DNA of 64,000 nucleotides from JBFAPK01 sp040676675 (GTDB lineage: Bacteria; Actinomycetota; Actinomycetes; Mycobacteriales; Micromonosporaceae), in the NCBI RefSeq assembly GCF_040676675.1, contig NZ_JBFAPK010000001.1, positions 62,001-126,000 of the forward strand, written 5' to 3'. Under the pieces are notes generated by a model. That model worked only from the letters and a program-made list of their open reading frames with translations. It was not told where the DNA came from and ran no database searches. The position numbers and the translations under genes are program-made. Shown in pieces: positions 1-7,735 of this stretch; the first letter of the stretch is position 1; every line of letters starts with the position of its first letter.

Positions 1-442
1 CGGCGCGGTCGTCGGCCAGGGGCAGCAGATCGGCGTCACCGGCACCACCGGCAACTCCTCCGGCCCGCACATCCACTACGAGCAGCTGCTCAACGGCGTC
101 GGCCAGAACATCGTGATCAACGGGGCGTCGCTGGCGCCGTACCCGGGCTCGTACAACCAGAAGTACCTGACCAGCGACAACGGCTGCGGCGGCGGTACCG
201 CCTTCTGGACCTGGGGCAGCGGAGTACGGGTGCGCAGCGACGTCCGCCTCGCCGCCCCGGTCGTGACCACCCTGGCCGGGCCGACCCTGGTCTACGTGCT
301 CTGCCAGAAGCAGGGCGACACGGTCTCCGCCGAGGGCTACACCAACAACTGGTGGTCGCGGCTGCGCGACCAGAACGGCTACCTCACCAACATCTACATC
401 GACCATCCCGCCGCGCAGCTACCCGGCGTACCGATCTGCTGA
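1..442 (+). CDS. M23 (LytM-type) peptidase, C-terminal part
   Basis: The 5' end lies outside the window; the frame enters at base 2. The first visible residues contain the end of an M23 zinc-peptidase domain, with the glycine-rich strand VGQGQQIGVTGTTGNSSG followed by the metal-site HIH motif. After it comes a tail of about 100 residues with four cysteines and a VRSDVRLAAPVVTTL segment that resembles a bacterial SH3-like fold. Known M23 enzymes cleave peptide cross-bridges in peptidoglycan outside the membrane, so a secreted cell-wall hydrolase is the natural reading. The stop is followed by a strong hairpin at 458-494. The signal peptide and the first zinc ligand cannot be seen. Confidence 0.85.
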   Translation, partial: GAVVGQGQQIGVTGTTGNSSGPHIHYEQLLNGVGQNIVINGASLAPYPGSYNQKYLTSDNGCGGGTAFWTWGSGVRVRSDVRLAAPVVTTLAGPTLVYVLCQKQGDTVSAEGYTNNWWSRLRDQNGYLTNIYIDHPAAQLPGVPIC

Positions 443-457
443 TCTGCCCGCACGAAC

Positions 458-494
458 GCGTGGCCGCCCGGACCACCGGTCCGGGCGGCCACGC
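458..494 (+). terminator. Hairpin terminator after the M23 peptidase gene
   Basis: A perfect 17-bp stem (458-474 with 478-494) and a 3-base loop start 16 bases after the stop codon. There is no long T-tract, which is common for terminators in very GC-rich actinomycetes. Confidence 0.7.
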
Positions 495-647
495 CACGAC
501 CGGGGTACGGACCAGCGGTCCGGCACCGGTCGATGCCAGCCGGCACGGGTCGATGCCGGTCGGCGCCGGCGAAGATCCCTGATCTCCCGGCCACCGCCTC
601 GGCCGGCTCCATCGCCGTACCTACTGCTTGCGCGCCCGACGGCCGCG

Positions 648-694
648 TTGACAGGGCGACGTTGACCTGTATATTTAACGTCTCGGCTAATTAA
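648..694 (+). promoter_or_regulatory. Promoter and possible operator of the ArsR operon
   Basis: TTGACA at 648-653 is followed, after 16 bases, by TATATT at 670-675, a near-consensus sigma-70-type promoter in an AT-rich island. A second TTGACC starts at 662. The stretch 685-706, with GCTAA repeated at 687 and 702 just before the ATG at 714, is a plausible ArsR binding site, but no clean palindrome was found. Confidence 0.6.
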
Positions 695-713
695 CCACCT
701 AGCTAAGTAGGCC

Positions 714-1052
714 ATGGATACGGATCAGCTCAACAGAACCTTCGCCGCCTTGGCGGATCCCACCCGCCGGGCGATCCTGGCCAGGCTGGCCGAGGGCGAG
801 GCCACCGTCAACGAGCTGGCAGAGCCCTTGCCGCTCACGCTGCCGGCGGTCTCCAAGCACCTCAAGGTGCTCGAACAAGCCGGACTCATCACCCGCGGGC
901 GCAGCGCCCAGTGGCGCCCGTGCCAGCTGGAACCCGCACCCCTGCGCGAGGCCACGGACTGGTTGGAGCGCTACCGGGAGTTCTGGGAGGGCAGCTTCGA
1001 CCGCCTCTCCGCTCACCTGCACGAGATCCAGAAAGGCAGCACGAATGGCTGA
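714..1052 (+). CDS. ArsR/SmtB-family transcriptional regulator
   Basis: A 112-residue winged-helix protein. It opens with the family signature of an ALADPTRRAIL helix and carries the recognition helix LPAVSKHLKVLEQAGLI around residues 43-60. The cysteine pairs of metal-sensing ArsR proteins are absent (one Cys, in WRPCQLEP), so it is probably a metal-independent regulator of the kind usually found next to AHSA1 genes. The stop overlaps the next gene by 8 bases, so the two are translationally coupled. It probably represses its own operon from the AT-rich promoter directly upstream. Confidence 0.9.
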   Translation: MDTDQLNRTFAALADPTRRAILARLAEGEATVNELAEPLPLTLPAVSKHLKVLEQAGLITRGRSAQWRPCQLEPAPLREATDWLERYREFWEGSFDRLSAHLHEIQKGSTNG

Positions 1053-1548
1053 CAACCCGGTCGCCCACGGGGCACCCACCCGCGAATTCACGATCACCCG
1101 GGTCTTCGACGCACCGCGACGGCTGGTCTTCGAGGCATGGACCGACCCACGGCACATCGCCCAGTGGTTCGGACCCGTCGGCGTCACCACCCCCCTGTCC
1201 AGCATTTCGATGGACGTCAGGCCGGGCGGGATATGGCAGCTACCCATGATCGACGACGTCGACGGCACGGAGTACCCGGTGACCTTCACCTGCCGGGAGG
1301 TGGTGGAGCCCGAGCGGCTGGTGCTGACCACGCGGGTGCGGCCCGGGTCGGGGACCCTCCCCGACGAGGCGGTGCTGACCGTGACCTTCGCCGAACTCGG
1401 GGACCGGACCGAAATGACGTTCCACGTCTGCGGCCTCGCCGCGAGCGAAGAGAACGCCGAGCTGGAGAACGGCTGGTCCAGCTCGTTCGACCGGCTGGCC
1501 GAGCGGCTGGCCCGGGTCACTTCCGCATCGACCGGAGCAGCCCGATGA
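1045..1548 (+). CDS. SRPBCC/AHSA1-domain protein
   Basis: A 167-residue single-domain protein of the START-like fold. Family marks are FDAPRRLVFEAWTDP near residue 20, HIAQWFGP near 45, and the C-terminal helix GWSSSFDRLAERLA. AHSA1 proteins form a hydrophobic cavity for small lipophilic molecules, and members paired with ArsR genes are often annotated as polyketide cyclase-like or as stress proteins; the ligand here is unknown. The gene starts inside the end of the ArsR gene and overlaps the next ATG by 4 bases, placing it second in a four-gene operon. Confidence 0.88.
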   Translation: MADNPVAHGAPTREFTITRVFDAPRRLVFEAWTDPRHIAQWFGPVGVTTPLSSISMDVRPGGIWQLPMIDDVDGTEYPVTFTCREVVEPERLVLTTRVRPGSGTLPDEAVLTVTFAELGDRTEMTFHVCGLAASEENAELENGWSSSFDRLAERLARVTSASTGAAR

Positions 1549-2063
1549 CCGTCACGAGCGGTGCGGACCTGACGGGACTGCCACAGGGAGACCTCCGGCT
1601 GCTGCAGAGCCCGGTCGCACAGCGGCTGTTGGCCTCGACCGAACTGGCGCGCATCGCGTATGTGGCGTCGGACGGCACACCGCGGGTCTTCCCCATGCTC
1701 TTCCACTGGACCGGAACCGAGGTGGTGCTCTCCACCTTCGGTGGGGCCAAGGTGGCTGCCCTACGGGCCCGACCGGCGGTCGCGATCACCATAGACGCCG
1801 CGTCCACGCCACCGGAGGTACTGCTCATCCGCGGCCGGGCCGAGGTCACGGAGGTCGACGGGATCGTGCCGGAGTACATCCTGGCGCACTACCGCTACGG
1901 CGGTCCGGAGCAGGGCGCCGCCAACATCGCCGCGGTCGATCACCCGGGTACGAGGATGTTCCGCATCGCGGTCCGCCCCACCTGGGTGGGCGTGCTGGAC
2001 TTCCAGACCCGGCTGCCGGGTGGGACCAGTCCAGAGGAGTTCGAGCGGCGGGGCCGATCGTGA
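1545..2063 (+). CDS. Pyridoxamine 5'-phosphate oxidase-family flavin protein
   Basis: A 172-residue protein with the split beta-barrel of the PPOX superfamily. The stretch LARIAYVASDGTPRVFPMLFHW (about residues 31-52) is the usual FMN/F420-binding beginning, and VVLSTFGGAKVAALRARP follows. Members of this group bind FMN, F420 or haem and reduce or sense small molecules; the substrate cannot be named from sequence. The ATG overlaps the previous stop as ATGA and the stop overlaps the next GTG, so this is the third gene of the coupled ArsR operon. Confidence 0.8.
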   Translation: MTVTSGADLTGLPQGDLRLLQSPVAQRLLASTELARIAYVASDGTPRVFPMLFHWTGTEVVLSTFGGAKVAALRARPAVAITIDAASTPPEVLLIRGRAEVTEVDGIVPEYILAHYRYGGPEQGAANIAAVDHPGTRMFRIAVRPTWVGVLDFQTRLPGGTSPEEFERRGRS

Positions 2064-2776
2064 ACCGGATCCGCTCCGGTACGCCGGCCACGTACGTGCT
2101 GATCCACGGCGCGGCGGCCGACTCGTGGTGCTGGCACCTGCTCGCCGCCGAGTTGCGTGACCGGGGCCATGACGTGGTGGCCGTGGACCTGCCGTGTGAC
2201 GACGAATCGGCGGGCCTCACGGAGTACGCCGATTCGGTGATCGCGGCGGTCGGGGCGCGTACCAACCTGGTCGTGGTGGCCCACTCCTTCGGCGGGTTCA
2301 CCGCTCCGCTCGTGTGCGACCGGGTGCCGGTGCGGCTCCTGGTGATGCTGCAGGCGATGATCCCCAAGCCGGGCGAGCTGCCCGGCGAGTGGTGGGCTGC
2401 CACCGGTCACGACCAGGCCAGGCGTGAGCAGGACGCACTCGACGGCAGGGCCGAGAACGACCTGGTGACGCTGTTCGTGCACGACCTCCCGCCGCGGCTC
2501 GCGGCCGAGGCGCTCAGCCGCGGGAAGGCCCAGGCCAGCACGCCCTTCACGCAACCGTGGCCGCTGGCGGCATGGCCGGAGGTGCCGACGAGGTTTCTCC
2601 TCAGCCGTGGCGACCGTTTCTTCCCGGCCGACTTCATGCGGCGCGTCGTACGCGACCGGCTGCGCATCGTCCCGGACGAGATGGCCGGCGACCACCTTCC
2701 GATGCTCGGCCACCCCACGGAGCTGGCCGACCGGCTTGAGGCGTACCGGAGCCAACTAGAGGCGGAGACGGCCTAG
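2060..2776 (+). CDS. Alpha/beta-hydrolase
   Basis: A 238-residue hydrolase with a GTG start that overlaps the previous stop. The oxyanion-hole segment LIHGAAADSWCW (about 14-25), nucleophile elbow AHSFGG (Ser76), acid in SRGDRFFP (Asp185) and base in AGDHLPML (His212) form a complete catalytic triad. The spacing resembles the salicylate-esterase/hydroxynitrile-lyase-like branch (short cap, histidine near the C-terminus). It is the last gene of the ArsR-AHSA1-PPOX-hydrolase operon and ends 2 bases before the stop of the opposite-strand FAD oxidase. The substrate is unknown. Confidence 0.88.
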   Translation: MNRIRSGTPATYVLIHGAAADSWCWHLLAAELRDRGHDVVAVDLPCDDESAGLTEYADSVIAAVGARTNLVVVAHSFGGFTAPLVCDRVPVRLLVMLQAMIPKPGELPGEWWAATGHDQARREQDALDGRAENDLVTLFVHDLPPRLAAEALSRGKAQASTPFTQPWPLAAWPEVPTRFLLSRGDRFFPADFMRRVVRDRLRIVPDEMAGDHLPMLGHPTELADRLEAYRSQLEAETA

Positions 2777-2778
2777 CC

Positions 2779-4101
2779 TCAGAGGCCGCCGACGAAGCGG
2801 CCGGGGGCGAGTCGCTGCGCCGGGTCGAAGCGCTGCTTCACCCGGCGCAGCAGCGACAGGTCGGGCACGTCGCCCCAGAGATCGACCGATCCCCGTACCG
2901 CGGGCGGCGCGGCGATCACCACGCATCGGCCGCGCCGGGCGAGCAGGACGTTCCGGACGGCGGCGAGGATCGCGCCGACCCGGTGCGGCGAGGTCTTGCC
3001 CGGCAGGACGGCGTGCACGGTACCGAGCCCCGCCGAGCCGCGGATCGGCACGGGCTCGCCGACCGCGTCCCGCAGCGCGTAGACCGCGGCGGGCAGGTCC
3101 GGCAGCGGTACGTCGACCCGCAGCGCCACGTCGTCCGGCCCGAACGGGTACCGCCGCCACCAGGGTGGCGGCGCCGCCGAGGTGGTCTCCTGGCCGTCGA
3201 GCAGGTTGCCGAGCCGGCGTACCCGGTCGGCGACGTCGGCCGCACCGCCCTCCAGCAGTACGGCCAGGGTCCCGGCGAGCGGACGCCCGGCGGCGTCCCG
3301 GCGCGCCGGGGCGGCGCCCTCCTCGGCGAGGAGGTCGACCTCGACCGCGGCCGGCGAGAGCTGGGCGGCGAGGATGTCGAGGACGAGGTTGGGAACCTCC
3401 AGCGGGGTCCAGAGCGGCCGGGTCACCCAGATCCGGCTCGCCGGCAGCGGCTGCACCCGCAGGGTCGCCGAGACCAGCACGCCGAGGGCGCCGTGCGAGC
3501 CGCAGAGCAGCCGGGCCAGCTCCGAGGCGGTGTTGTCGCCCGCCGACCACCCGCCGGCGTGGGTCAGCACCCCGGCGGCGTCCACATAGCTGATGCCGAA
3601 GAGCTGGTCGCAGGGGGTGCCGTGGCGGTGCCGCAGCGGCCCGGCCTCGTCCGCGGCGATCACCCCGCCGATCGTGGCGCCGTCGGAGGGCACGTCCAGC
3701 GCGAGCCGCTGGCCGCGGCGCTCCAGGACCGACTGGACCGAGCGCACCGGCGTGCCGGCCCCCACCTCGACGACCAGTTGGTCCTCCGGCCGGTGCCAGA
3801 TCCCGGCGATCCGGCCCGTGTCCAGCACGATGTCCACCGGGGACGACGACGGGGTGGCACCCCAGTCGATCTTCGTGCCGGCGCCCCGGGGTACGACGGA
3901 GAGGTCGTGCTCGGCGGCGACCCGCAGGATGGCGGAGACGCCCTCGACGTCGGGCGGGGCGGCGACCCAGCGGGACGGGGCGCCGGCGACCTCGTCGGCG
4001 GCGCCGGAGGGACGGGTGAACTCGGGCCCACAGATCTCGATGAGACGTCGCGCGATCGCGTCACCGGACGGTCGTTCGATCAACACATCCACCCCCCACA
4101 T
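2779..4101 (-). CDS. FAD-linked oxidase (glycolate-oxidase GlcE-like)
   Basis: A 440-residue protein with a PCMH-type FAD-binding domain in the first half: VVPRGAGTKIDWG near residue 65, then PSDGATIGGVIAADEAGP and LLCGSHGALGVLVSATLRV. The C-terminus RVKQRFDPAQRLAPGRFV is typical of FAD-linked 2-hydroxyacid oxidases. The GlcE subunit of glycolate oxidase is the closest match by architecture, but the usual GlcD and GlcF partners are not next to it, so it may act alone on an unknown hydroxyacid or sugar acid. I chose the ATG at 4101 because a promoter-like pair ends 8 bases before it, implying a leaderless message; a GTG at 4092 after a G-rich stretch is the alternative. Confidence 0.82.
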   Translation of the reverse strand: MWGVDVLIERPSGDAIARRLIEICGPEFTRPSGAADEVAGAPSRWVAAPPDVEGVSAILRVAAEHDLSVVPRGAGTKIDWGATPSSSPVDIVLDTGRIAGIWHRPEDQLVVEVGAGTPVRSVQSVLERRGQRLALDVPSDGATIGGVIAADEAGPLRHRHGTPCDQLFGISYVDAAGVLTHAGGWSAGDNTASELARLLCGSHGALGVLVSATLRVQPLPASRIWVTRPLWTPLEVPNLVLDILAAQLSPAAVEVDLLAEEGAAPARRDAAGRPLAGTLAVLLEGGAADVADRVRRLGNLLDGQETTSAAPPPWWRRYPFGPDDVALRVDVPLPDLPAAVYALRDAVGEPVPIRGSAGLGTVHAVLPGKTSPHRVGAILAAVRNVLLARRGRCVVIAAPPAVRGSVDLWGDVPDLSLLRRVKQRFDPAQRLAPGRFVGGL

Positions 4102-4109
4102 CCCGGCCC

Positions 4110-4137
4110 ATCGTACATATGTTCGAACGTTTCGCAA
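4110..4137 (-). promoter_or_regulatory. Promoter of the FAD oxidase gene, probably leaderless
   Basis: Read on the minus strand, TTGCGA (4137-4132) and TACGAT (4115-4110) are 16 bases apart. The expected transcription start lies at about 4101-4103, essentially on the ATG at 4101. The spacer contains the palindrome GTTCGAAC, a possible operator. Confidence 0.5.
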
Positions 4138-4183
4138 CGACCGCTGCGGCCCGTGGCGCCGCTCGCGCGGTAACGTGACCGGG

Positions 4184-6271
4184 GTGACGACTGAGACGCC
4201 GACGCCCCCCGTCGCCAAGCGGATCCCGACCGAGCGCACCCACCACGGCGACACGGTCGTCGACGAGTACGCCTGGCTCGCCGACAAGGACGATCCGGAC
4301 ACCATCGCCTACCTGGAGGCGGAGAACCGCTACACCGAGGCGAGCACGGAGCGGCTGGCGTCGCTGCGCGAGACGCTCTTCAACGAGACGAAGCGGCGCA
4401 CCCAGGAGACCGACCTGTCGGTGCCGGTACGCAAGGGCGGCTACTGGTACTACACCCGCACCGTCGAGGGCCAGCAGTACGGCATCCAGTGCCGGCGCCC
4501 GGTGCGCGACGGCGAGACCGAGCCGCCGGCGACGGCGGACGGTACGCCGCTCGACGGCGAGGAGATCCTGCTCGACGGCAACGCGCTGGCCGAGGGGCAC
4601 GACTTCTTCTCGCTCGGCACCTCCGACGTCAGCCCCGACGGGCGCTGGCTGGCGTACTCCACCGACTTCTCCGGCGACGAGCGGTTCACGCTTCGGATCA
4701 AGGACCTCTCCACCGGCGAGGTGCTCGCCGACGAGGTGCCCGACACCTTCTACGGCACCGCCTGGTCCGCCGACGGATCGGCCCTGTTCTACCTGACCGT
4801 GGACGAGGCGTGGCGGCCGTACCGGGTCTGGCGGCACACGGTCGGCGCGCCGGCCGCCGACGACGTGGTCGTCTACGAGGAGAGCGACGAGCGGTTCTGG
4901 GTCGGCGTGGAGCTGACCCGGTCGGAGAAGTTCATCGTCATCGAGGCGAGCAGCAAGATCACCAGCGAGGTACGGGTGATCCCGGCGACGAACCCGACTG
5001 GGGAGCCGGCCGTGATCGCACCGCGCCGGCAGGGCGTGGAGTACTCGATCGAGCACCACGGTCACCGGTTCCTGATCCTGCACAACGACGGCGCCGAGGA
5101 CTTCGCGCTGGCGTACACCTCGGCCGACGCGCCCGGCGACTGGGTACCGATGATCGAACACTCTCCCGGTACGCGGCTGGAGGGGGTCGACGCGTTCAGC
5201 AACCACATCGTGGTGTCGCTGCGGTCGGAGGGGCTCACGGGTCTGCGGGTACTGGCGACGGGCGGTACGGACTCGTACGACATCGACTTCCCTGAGCCTA
5301 TCTACAGTGTGGGACTGGATGCTAACCCTGAGTACCAGACAACTTCCATCCGGTTGCACTACACCTCGCTCGTCACGCCGGACTCCATCTACGACTACGA
5401 CCTGGTGACCCGGGAACTCGTGCTGCGCAAGCGGAAGCCGGTGCTGGACGGGTTCGACCCGGCCGACTACGAGCAGCACCGCGACTGGGCCCTGGCCGAC
5501 GACGGCACCCGGGTACCGATCTCGCTGGTCTGCCGGGCCGGTACGCCCCGGGACGGCTCGGCGCCCTGCGTCATCTACGGCTACGGCTCGTACGAGGCGA
5601 GCATGGACCCCTGGTTCTCGATCCCCCGGCTCTCGCTGCTCGACCGTGGCGTGGTCTTCGCGGTGGCGCACATCCGCGGCGGCGGCGAGCTGGGCCGGCG
5701 CTGGTACACCGAGGGCAAGCTGCTGGCCAAGAAGAACACCTTCACGGACTTCGTGGCCTGCGCGCGGCACCTGGTCAAGTCGGGCTGGACCAGCACGGAC
5801 CGGCTGGTGGCCCGGGGCGGCTCGGCCGGCGGCCTGCTGATGGGGGCGGTGGCGAACCTCGCCCCGGACGCCTTCGCCGGCATCGTCGCGCAGGTGCCCT
5901 TCGTCGACGCGCTCAACTCCATCCTGGACCCGTCGCTGCCGCTGACCGTCACGGAGTGGGAGGAGTGGGGCAACCCGCTCGCCGACCCCGAGGTGTACGG
6001 CTACATGAAGTCCTACACCCCGTACGAGAACGTGGCGGCGGTGGACTACCCGCCGATCCTCGCGGTGACCAGCCTGAACGACACCCGGGTGCTGTACCAC
6101 GAGCCGGCGAAGTGGATCGCCCGGCTGCGGGCGGTGGCGCCGCAGGGCTCGTACCTGCTCAAGACCGAGATGGGCGCCGGGCACGGCGGCCCGAGCGGGC
6201 GGTACAACGCCTGGAAGGAAGAGGCGTTCGTGGCGGCCTGGACCCTCGACCGGCTCGGCCTGGCCGGCTGA
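4184..6271 (+). CDS. Oligopeptidase B (protease II), S9 family
   Basis: A 695-residue serine peptidase, the usual length for oligopeptidase B. The N-terminal half is the seven-bladed propeller; the C-terminal half is the alpha/beta-hydrolase domain with nucleophile GGSAGG (Ser547), acid SLNDTRV (Asp633) and base GAGHGG (His667). The family cleaves short peptides after Arg or Lys in the cytosol, and no signal peptide is present. The GTG start gives an N-terminus (PVAKRIPTERTHHGD) that aligns with family starts. It is divergent from the FAD oxidase and ends before a strong hairpin. A stretch at 5288-5345 uses noticeably less GC-rich codons than the rest. Confidence 0.95.
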   Translation: MTTETPTPPVAKRIPTERTHHGDTVVDEYAWLADKDDPDTIAYLEAENRYTEASTERLASLRETLFNETKRRTQETDLSVPVRKGGYWYYTRTVEGQQYGIQCRRPVRDGETEPPATADGTPLDGEEILLDGNALAEGHDFFSLGTSDVSPDGRWLAYSTDFSGDERFTLRIKDLSTGEVLADEVPDTFYGTAWSADGSALFYLTVDEAWRPYRVWRHTVGAPAADDVVVYEESDERFWVGVELTRSEKFIVIEASSKITSEVRVIPATNPTGEPAVIAPRRQGVEYSIEHHGHRFLILHNDGAEDFALAYTSADAPGDWVPMIEHSPGTRLEGVDAFSNHIVVSLRSEGLTGLRVLATGGTDSYDIDFPEPIYSVGLDANPEYQTTSIRLHYTSLVTPDSIYDYDLVTRELVLRKRKPVLDGFDPADYEQHRDWALADDGTRVPISLVCRAGTPRDGSAPCVIYGYGSYEASMDPWFSIPRLSLLDRGVVFAVAHIRGGGELGRRWYTEGKLLAKKNTFTDFVACARHLVKSGWTSTDRLVARGGSAGGLLMGAVANLAPDAFAGIVAQVPFVDALNSILDPSLPLTVTEWEEWGNPLADPEVYGYMKSYTPYENVAAVDYPPILAVTSLNDTRVLYHEPAKWIARLRAVAPQGSYLLKTEMGAGHGGPSGRYNAWKEEAFVAAWTLDRLGLAG

Positions 6272-6285
6272 CACCCTCGTCCCGC

Positions 6286-6314
6286 GCGGCCCGTCCGGTA
6301 TCCGGGCGGGCCGC
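6286..6314 (+). terminator. Hairpin terminator after oligopeptidase B
   Basis: A 13-bp stem with one G-T pair (6286-6298 with 6302-6314) and a 3-base loop, starting 15 bases after the stop codon. Confidence 0.75.
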
Positions 6315-6352
6315 AGGCCGTTATCGGCTACCCACGATTAGTTAACAATCTT

Positions 6353-6372
6353 GCGAGAGAGCGCTTTCTCGC
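6353..6372 (+). promoter_or_regulatory. CebR/LacI-type operator before the glucanase gene
   Basis: The 20-mer GCGAGAGAGCGCTTTCTCGC is an inverted repeat with only one mismatched pair, centred on AGCGCT. The core and symmetry match the LacI-family cellulose-utilisation repressor sites (CebR type, GAGCGCTC core) of actinomycetes. It lies 14 bases before the ATG at 6387, where a bound repressor would block transcription, in an AT-richer stretch (GATTAGTTAACAATCTT). Confidence 0.75.
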
Positions 6373-6386
6373 GTAGAAACATTTAT

Positions 6387-7616
6387 ATGCGTACACGACG
6401 AACCCTCCTGGCCATGACTCTGGCCAGCGTCGGCCTGGCGGCGACGCTGGCGGTACCGGCCCCCGAACCCGCCAGCGCCGAGCCCGGTGCGGTCACCTGG
6501 AGTGACGACTTCAACGGTCCCGCCGGCAGCGCCCCCGATGGCAACAAGTGGCGACGCGACATCGGTGGCGGCGGCTGGGGCAACAACGAGCAGCAGTACT
6601 ACACGAACAGCACCAGCAACGCCGCGCTCGACGGCAACGGGAACCTGGTCATCACGGCCCGCCGGGAGAACCCCGCCAACTACCAATGCCACTACGGCTA
6701 CTGCCAGTACACCTCGGCCCGGCTGCTCACCTCCGGTACGTTCAGCCAGGCGTACGGCCGCTTCGAGGCCCGCATGAAGCTGCCGCGCGGGCAGGGCATC
6801 TGGCCCGCGTTCTGGATGCTCGGCGGCGGCAACTGGCCCGACGGCGGCGAGATCGACATCATGGAGAACATCGGCCGCGAACCGGGGACCGTGCACGGCA
6901 CCATCCACGGGCCGGGCTACTCGGGCGCCGAGGGCATCGGCGCCGCGTACACGCTGCCGAACGGGCAGTCGTTCGCCGACGGCTTCCACACCTTCACGGT
7001 CGACTGGGCGCCGGACTCGATCACCTGGTACGTCGACGGCAACCAGTACTCCCGCAAGACCCCGGCCGACCTCGGCGGTGACCGCTGGGTCTTCGACCAC
7101 CCGTTCTTCATCATCATGAACGTCGCGGTCGGCGGCTACTGGCCCGGCTACCCCGACGGCAGCACCCAGTTCCCGCAGCAGATGGTGGTCGACTACGTAC
7201 GGGTCCAGGCGTGGAACAACAGCGGCGGGGGCGGCGGCAGCCGGCTGATCGGGTCGGCCAGCAACCGCTGCATCGACGTCCCGGGCGCGAACCCGGCCGA
7301 CGGTTCCCAGTTGCAGATCTGGGACTGCAACGGCACCGCCGCCCAGCAGTGGAGCTTCCCCGGTGACGGCACCATCCGGGCGCTCGGCAAGTGCATGGAC
7401 GTCGCCGGGGCCGCGACCACCAACGGGACGAACGTGCAGCTCGCGACCTGCAACGGCAACGCGGCCCAGCAGTTCGTCCTCAGCTCCGCCGGCGACCTGG
7501 TCAACCCACGGGCAAACAAGTGCGTGGACGTACGGGACCGGGTGACCACCAACGGCGGCAAGCTACAGATCTGGGACTGCACCGGCGCCACCAACCAGAA
7601 GTGGCGCCGCGGCTGA
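6387..7616 (+). CDS. Secreted GH16 beta-glucanase with ricin-type lectin domain
   Basis: A 409-residue exported glycoside hydrolase. A signal peptide (MRTRR, a hydrophobic stretch, likely cleavage near PASAEPG) is followed by a GH16 catalytic domain (about 33-275) with the active-site motif GGEIDIMENIG: Glu155, Asp157 and Glu160 are the nucleophile, helper and acid/base. A GGGGGS linker leads to a ricin-B (CBM13) trefoil (about 283-409) with three QxW repeats (AAQQWSF, AAQQFVL, TNQKWRR). GH16 enzymes with this motif spacing cut beta-1,3 or beta-1,3-1,4 glucans. A CebR-like operator directly upstream suggests induction by cello- or laminari-oligosaccharides. I use the ATG at 6387 because an upstream TTG would place the operator inside the gene. 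Confidence 0.93.
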   Translation: MRTRRTLLAMTLASVGLAATLAVPAPEPASAEPGAVTWSDDFNGPAGSAPDGNKWRRDIGGGGWGNNEQQYYTNSTSNAALDGNGNLVITARRENPANYQCHYGYCQYTSARLLTSGTFSQAYGRFEARMKLPRGQGIWPAFWMLGGGNWPDGGEIDIMENIGREPGTVHGTIHGPGYSGAEGIGAAYTLPNGQSFADGFHTFTVDWAPDSITWYVDGNQYSRKTPADLGGDRWVFDHPFFIIMNVAVGGYWPGYPDGSTQFPQQMVVDYVRVQAWNNSGGGGGSRLIGSASNRCIDVPGANPADGSQLQIWDCNGTAAQQWSFPGDGTIRALGKCMDVAGAATTNGTNVQLATCNGNAAQQFVLSSAGDLVNPRANKCVDVRDRVTTNGGKLQIWDCTGATNQKWRRG

Positions 7617-7637
7617 CCCCACCCCCACCCCACGCGC

Positions 7638-7695
7638 CGATCTAGGGCAAATCCTCGTTAAATGATCTCCAATCACGTGGATTTGCCCTAGATCG
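7638..7695. repeat. Long intergenic hairpin, CGATCTAGGGCAAATC family, copy 1
   Basis: Two perfect 17-bp arms (7638-7654 and 7679-7695, beginning CGATCTAGGGCAAATC) enclose a 24-base loop that is AT-rich for this genome. It lies between the glucanase stop and the AfsR-like gene and could end transcription of the glucanase. The same 16-mer arms recur at 37851-37910 with a different loop, so this is a repeat family and not a unique terminator. Confidence 0.85.
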
Positions 7696-7735
7696 CGGGG
7701 GCGGGGGTGCGCGACGCGGTGGGCGACAATGGGCC

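Noticed and set aside
4120..4132. SOS box (LexA site) between the FAD oxidase and oligopeptidase B genes
   Set aside because: GTTCGAAC is palindromic but lacks the four-base spacing of the actinobacterial LexA site TCGAAC-N4-GTTCGA.
3593..4183. N-terminal extension of oligopeptidase B
   Set aside because: It is the antisense of the FAD oxidase coding region; the GTG at 4184 gives the family-length protein.
4061..6274. Minus-strand frame of 737 codons opposite oligopeptidase B
   Set aside because: Antisense shadow of a gene with complete catalytic motifs; the composition is typical of a reverse frame.
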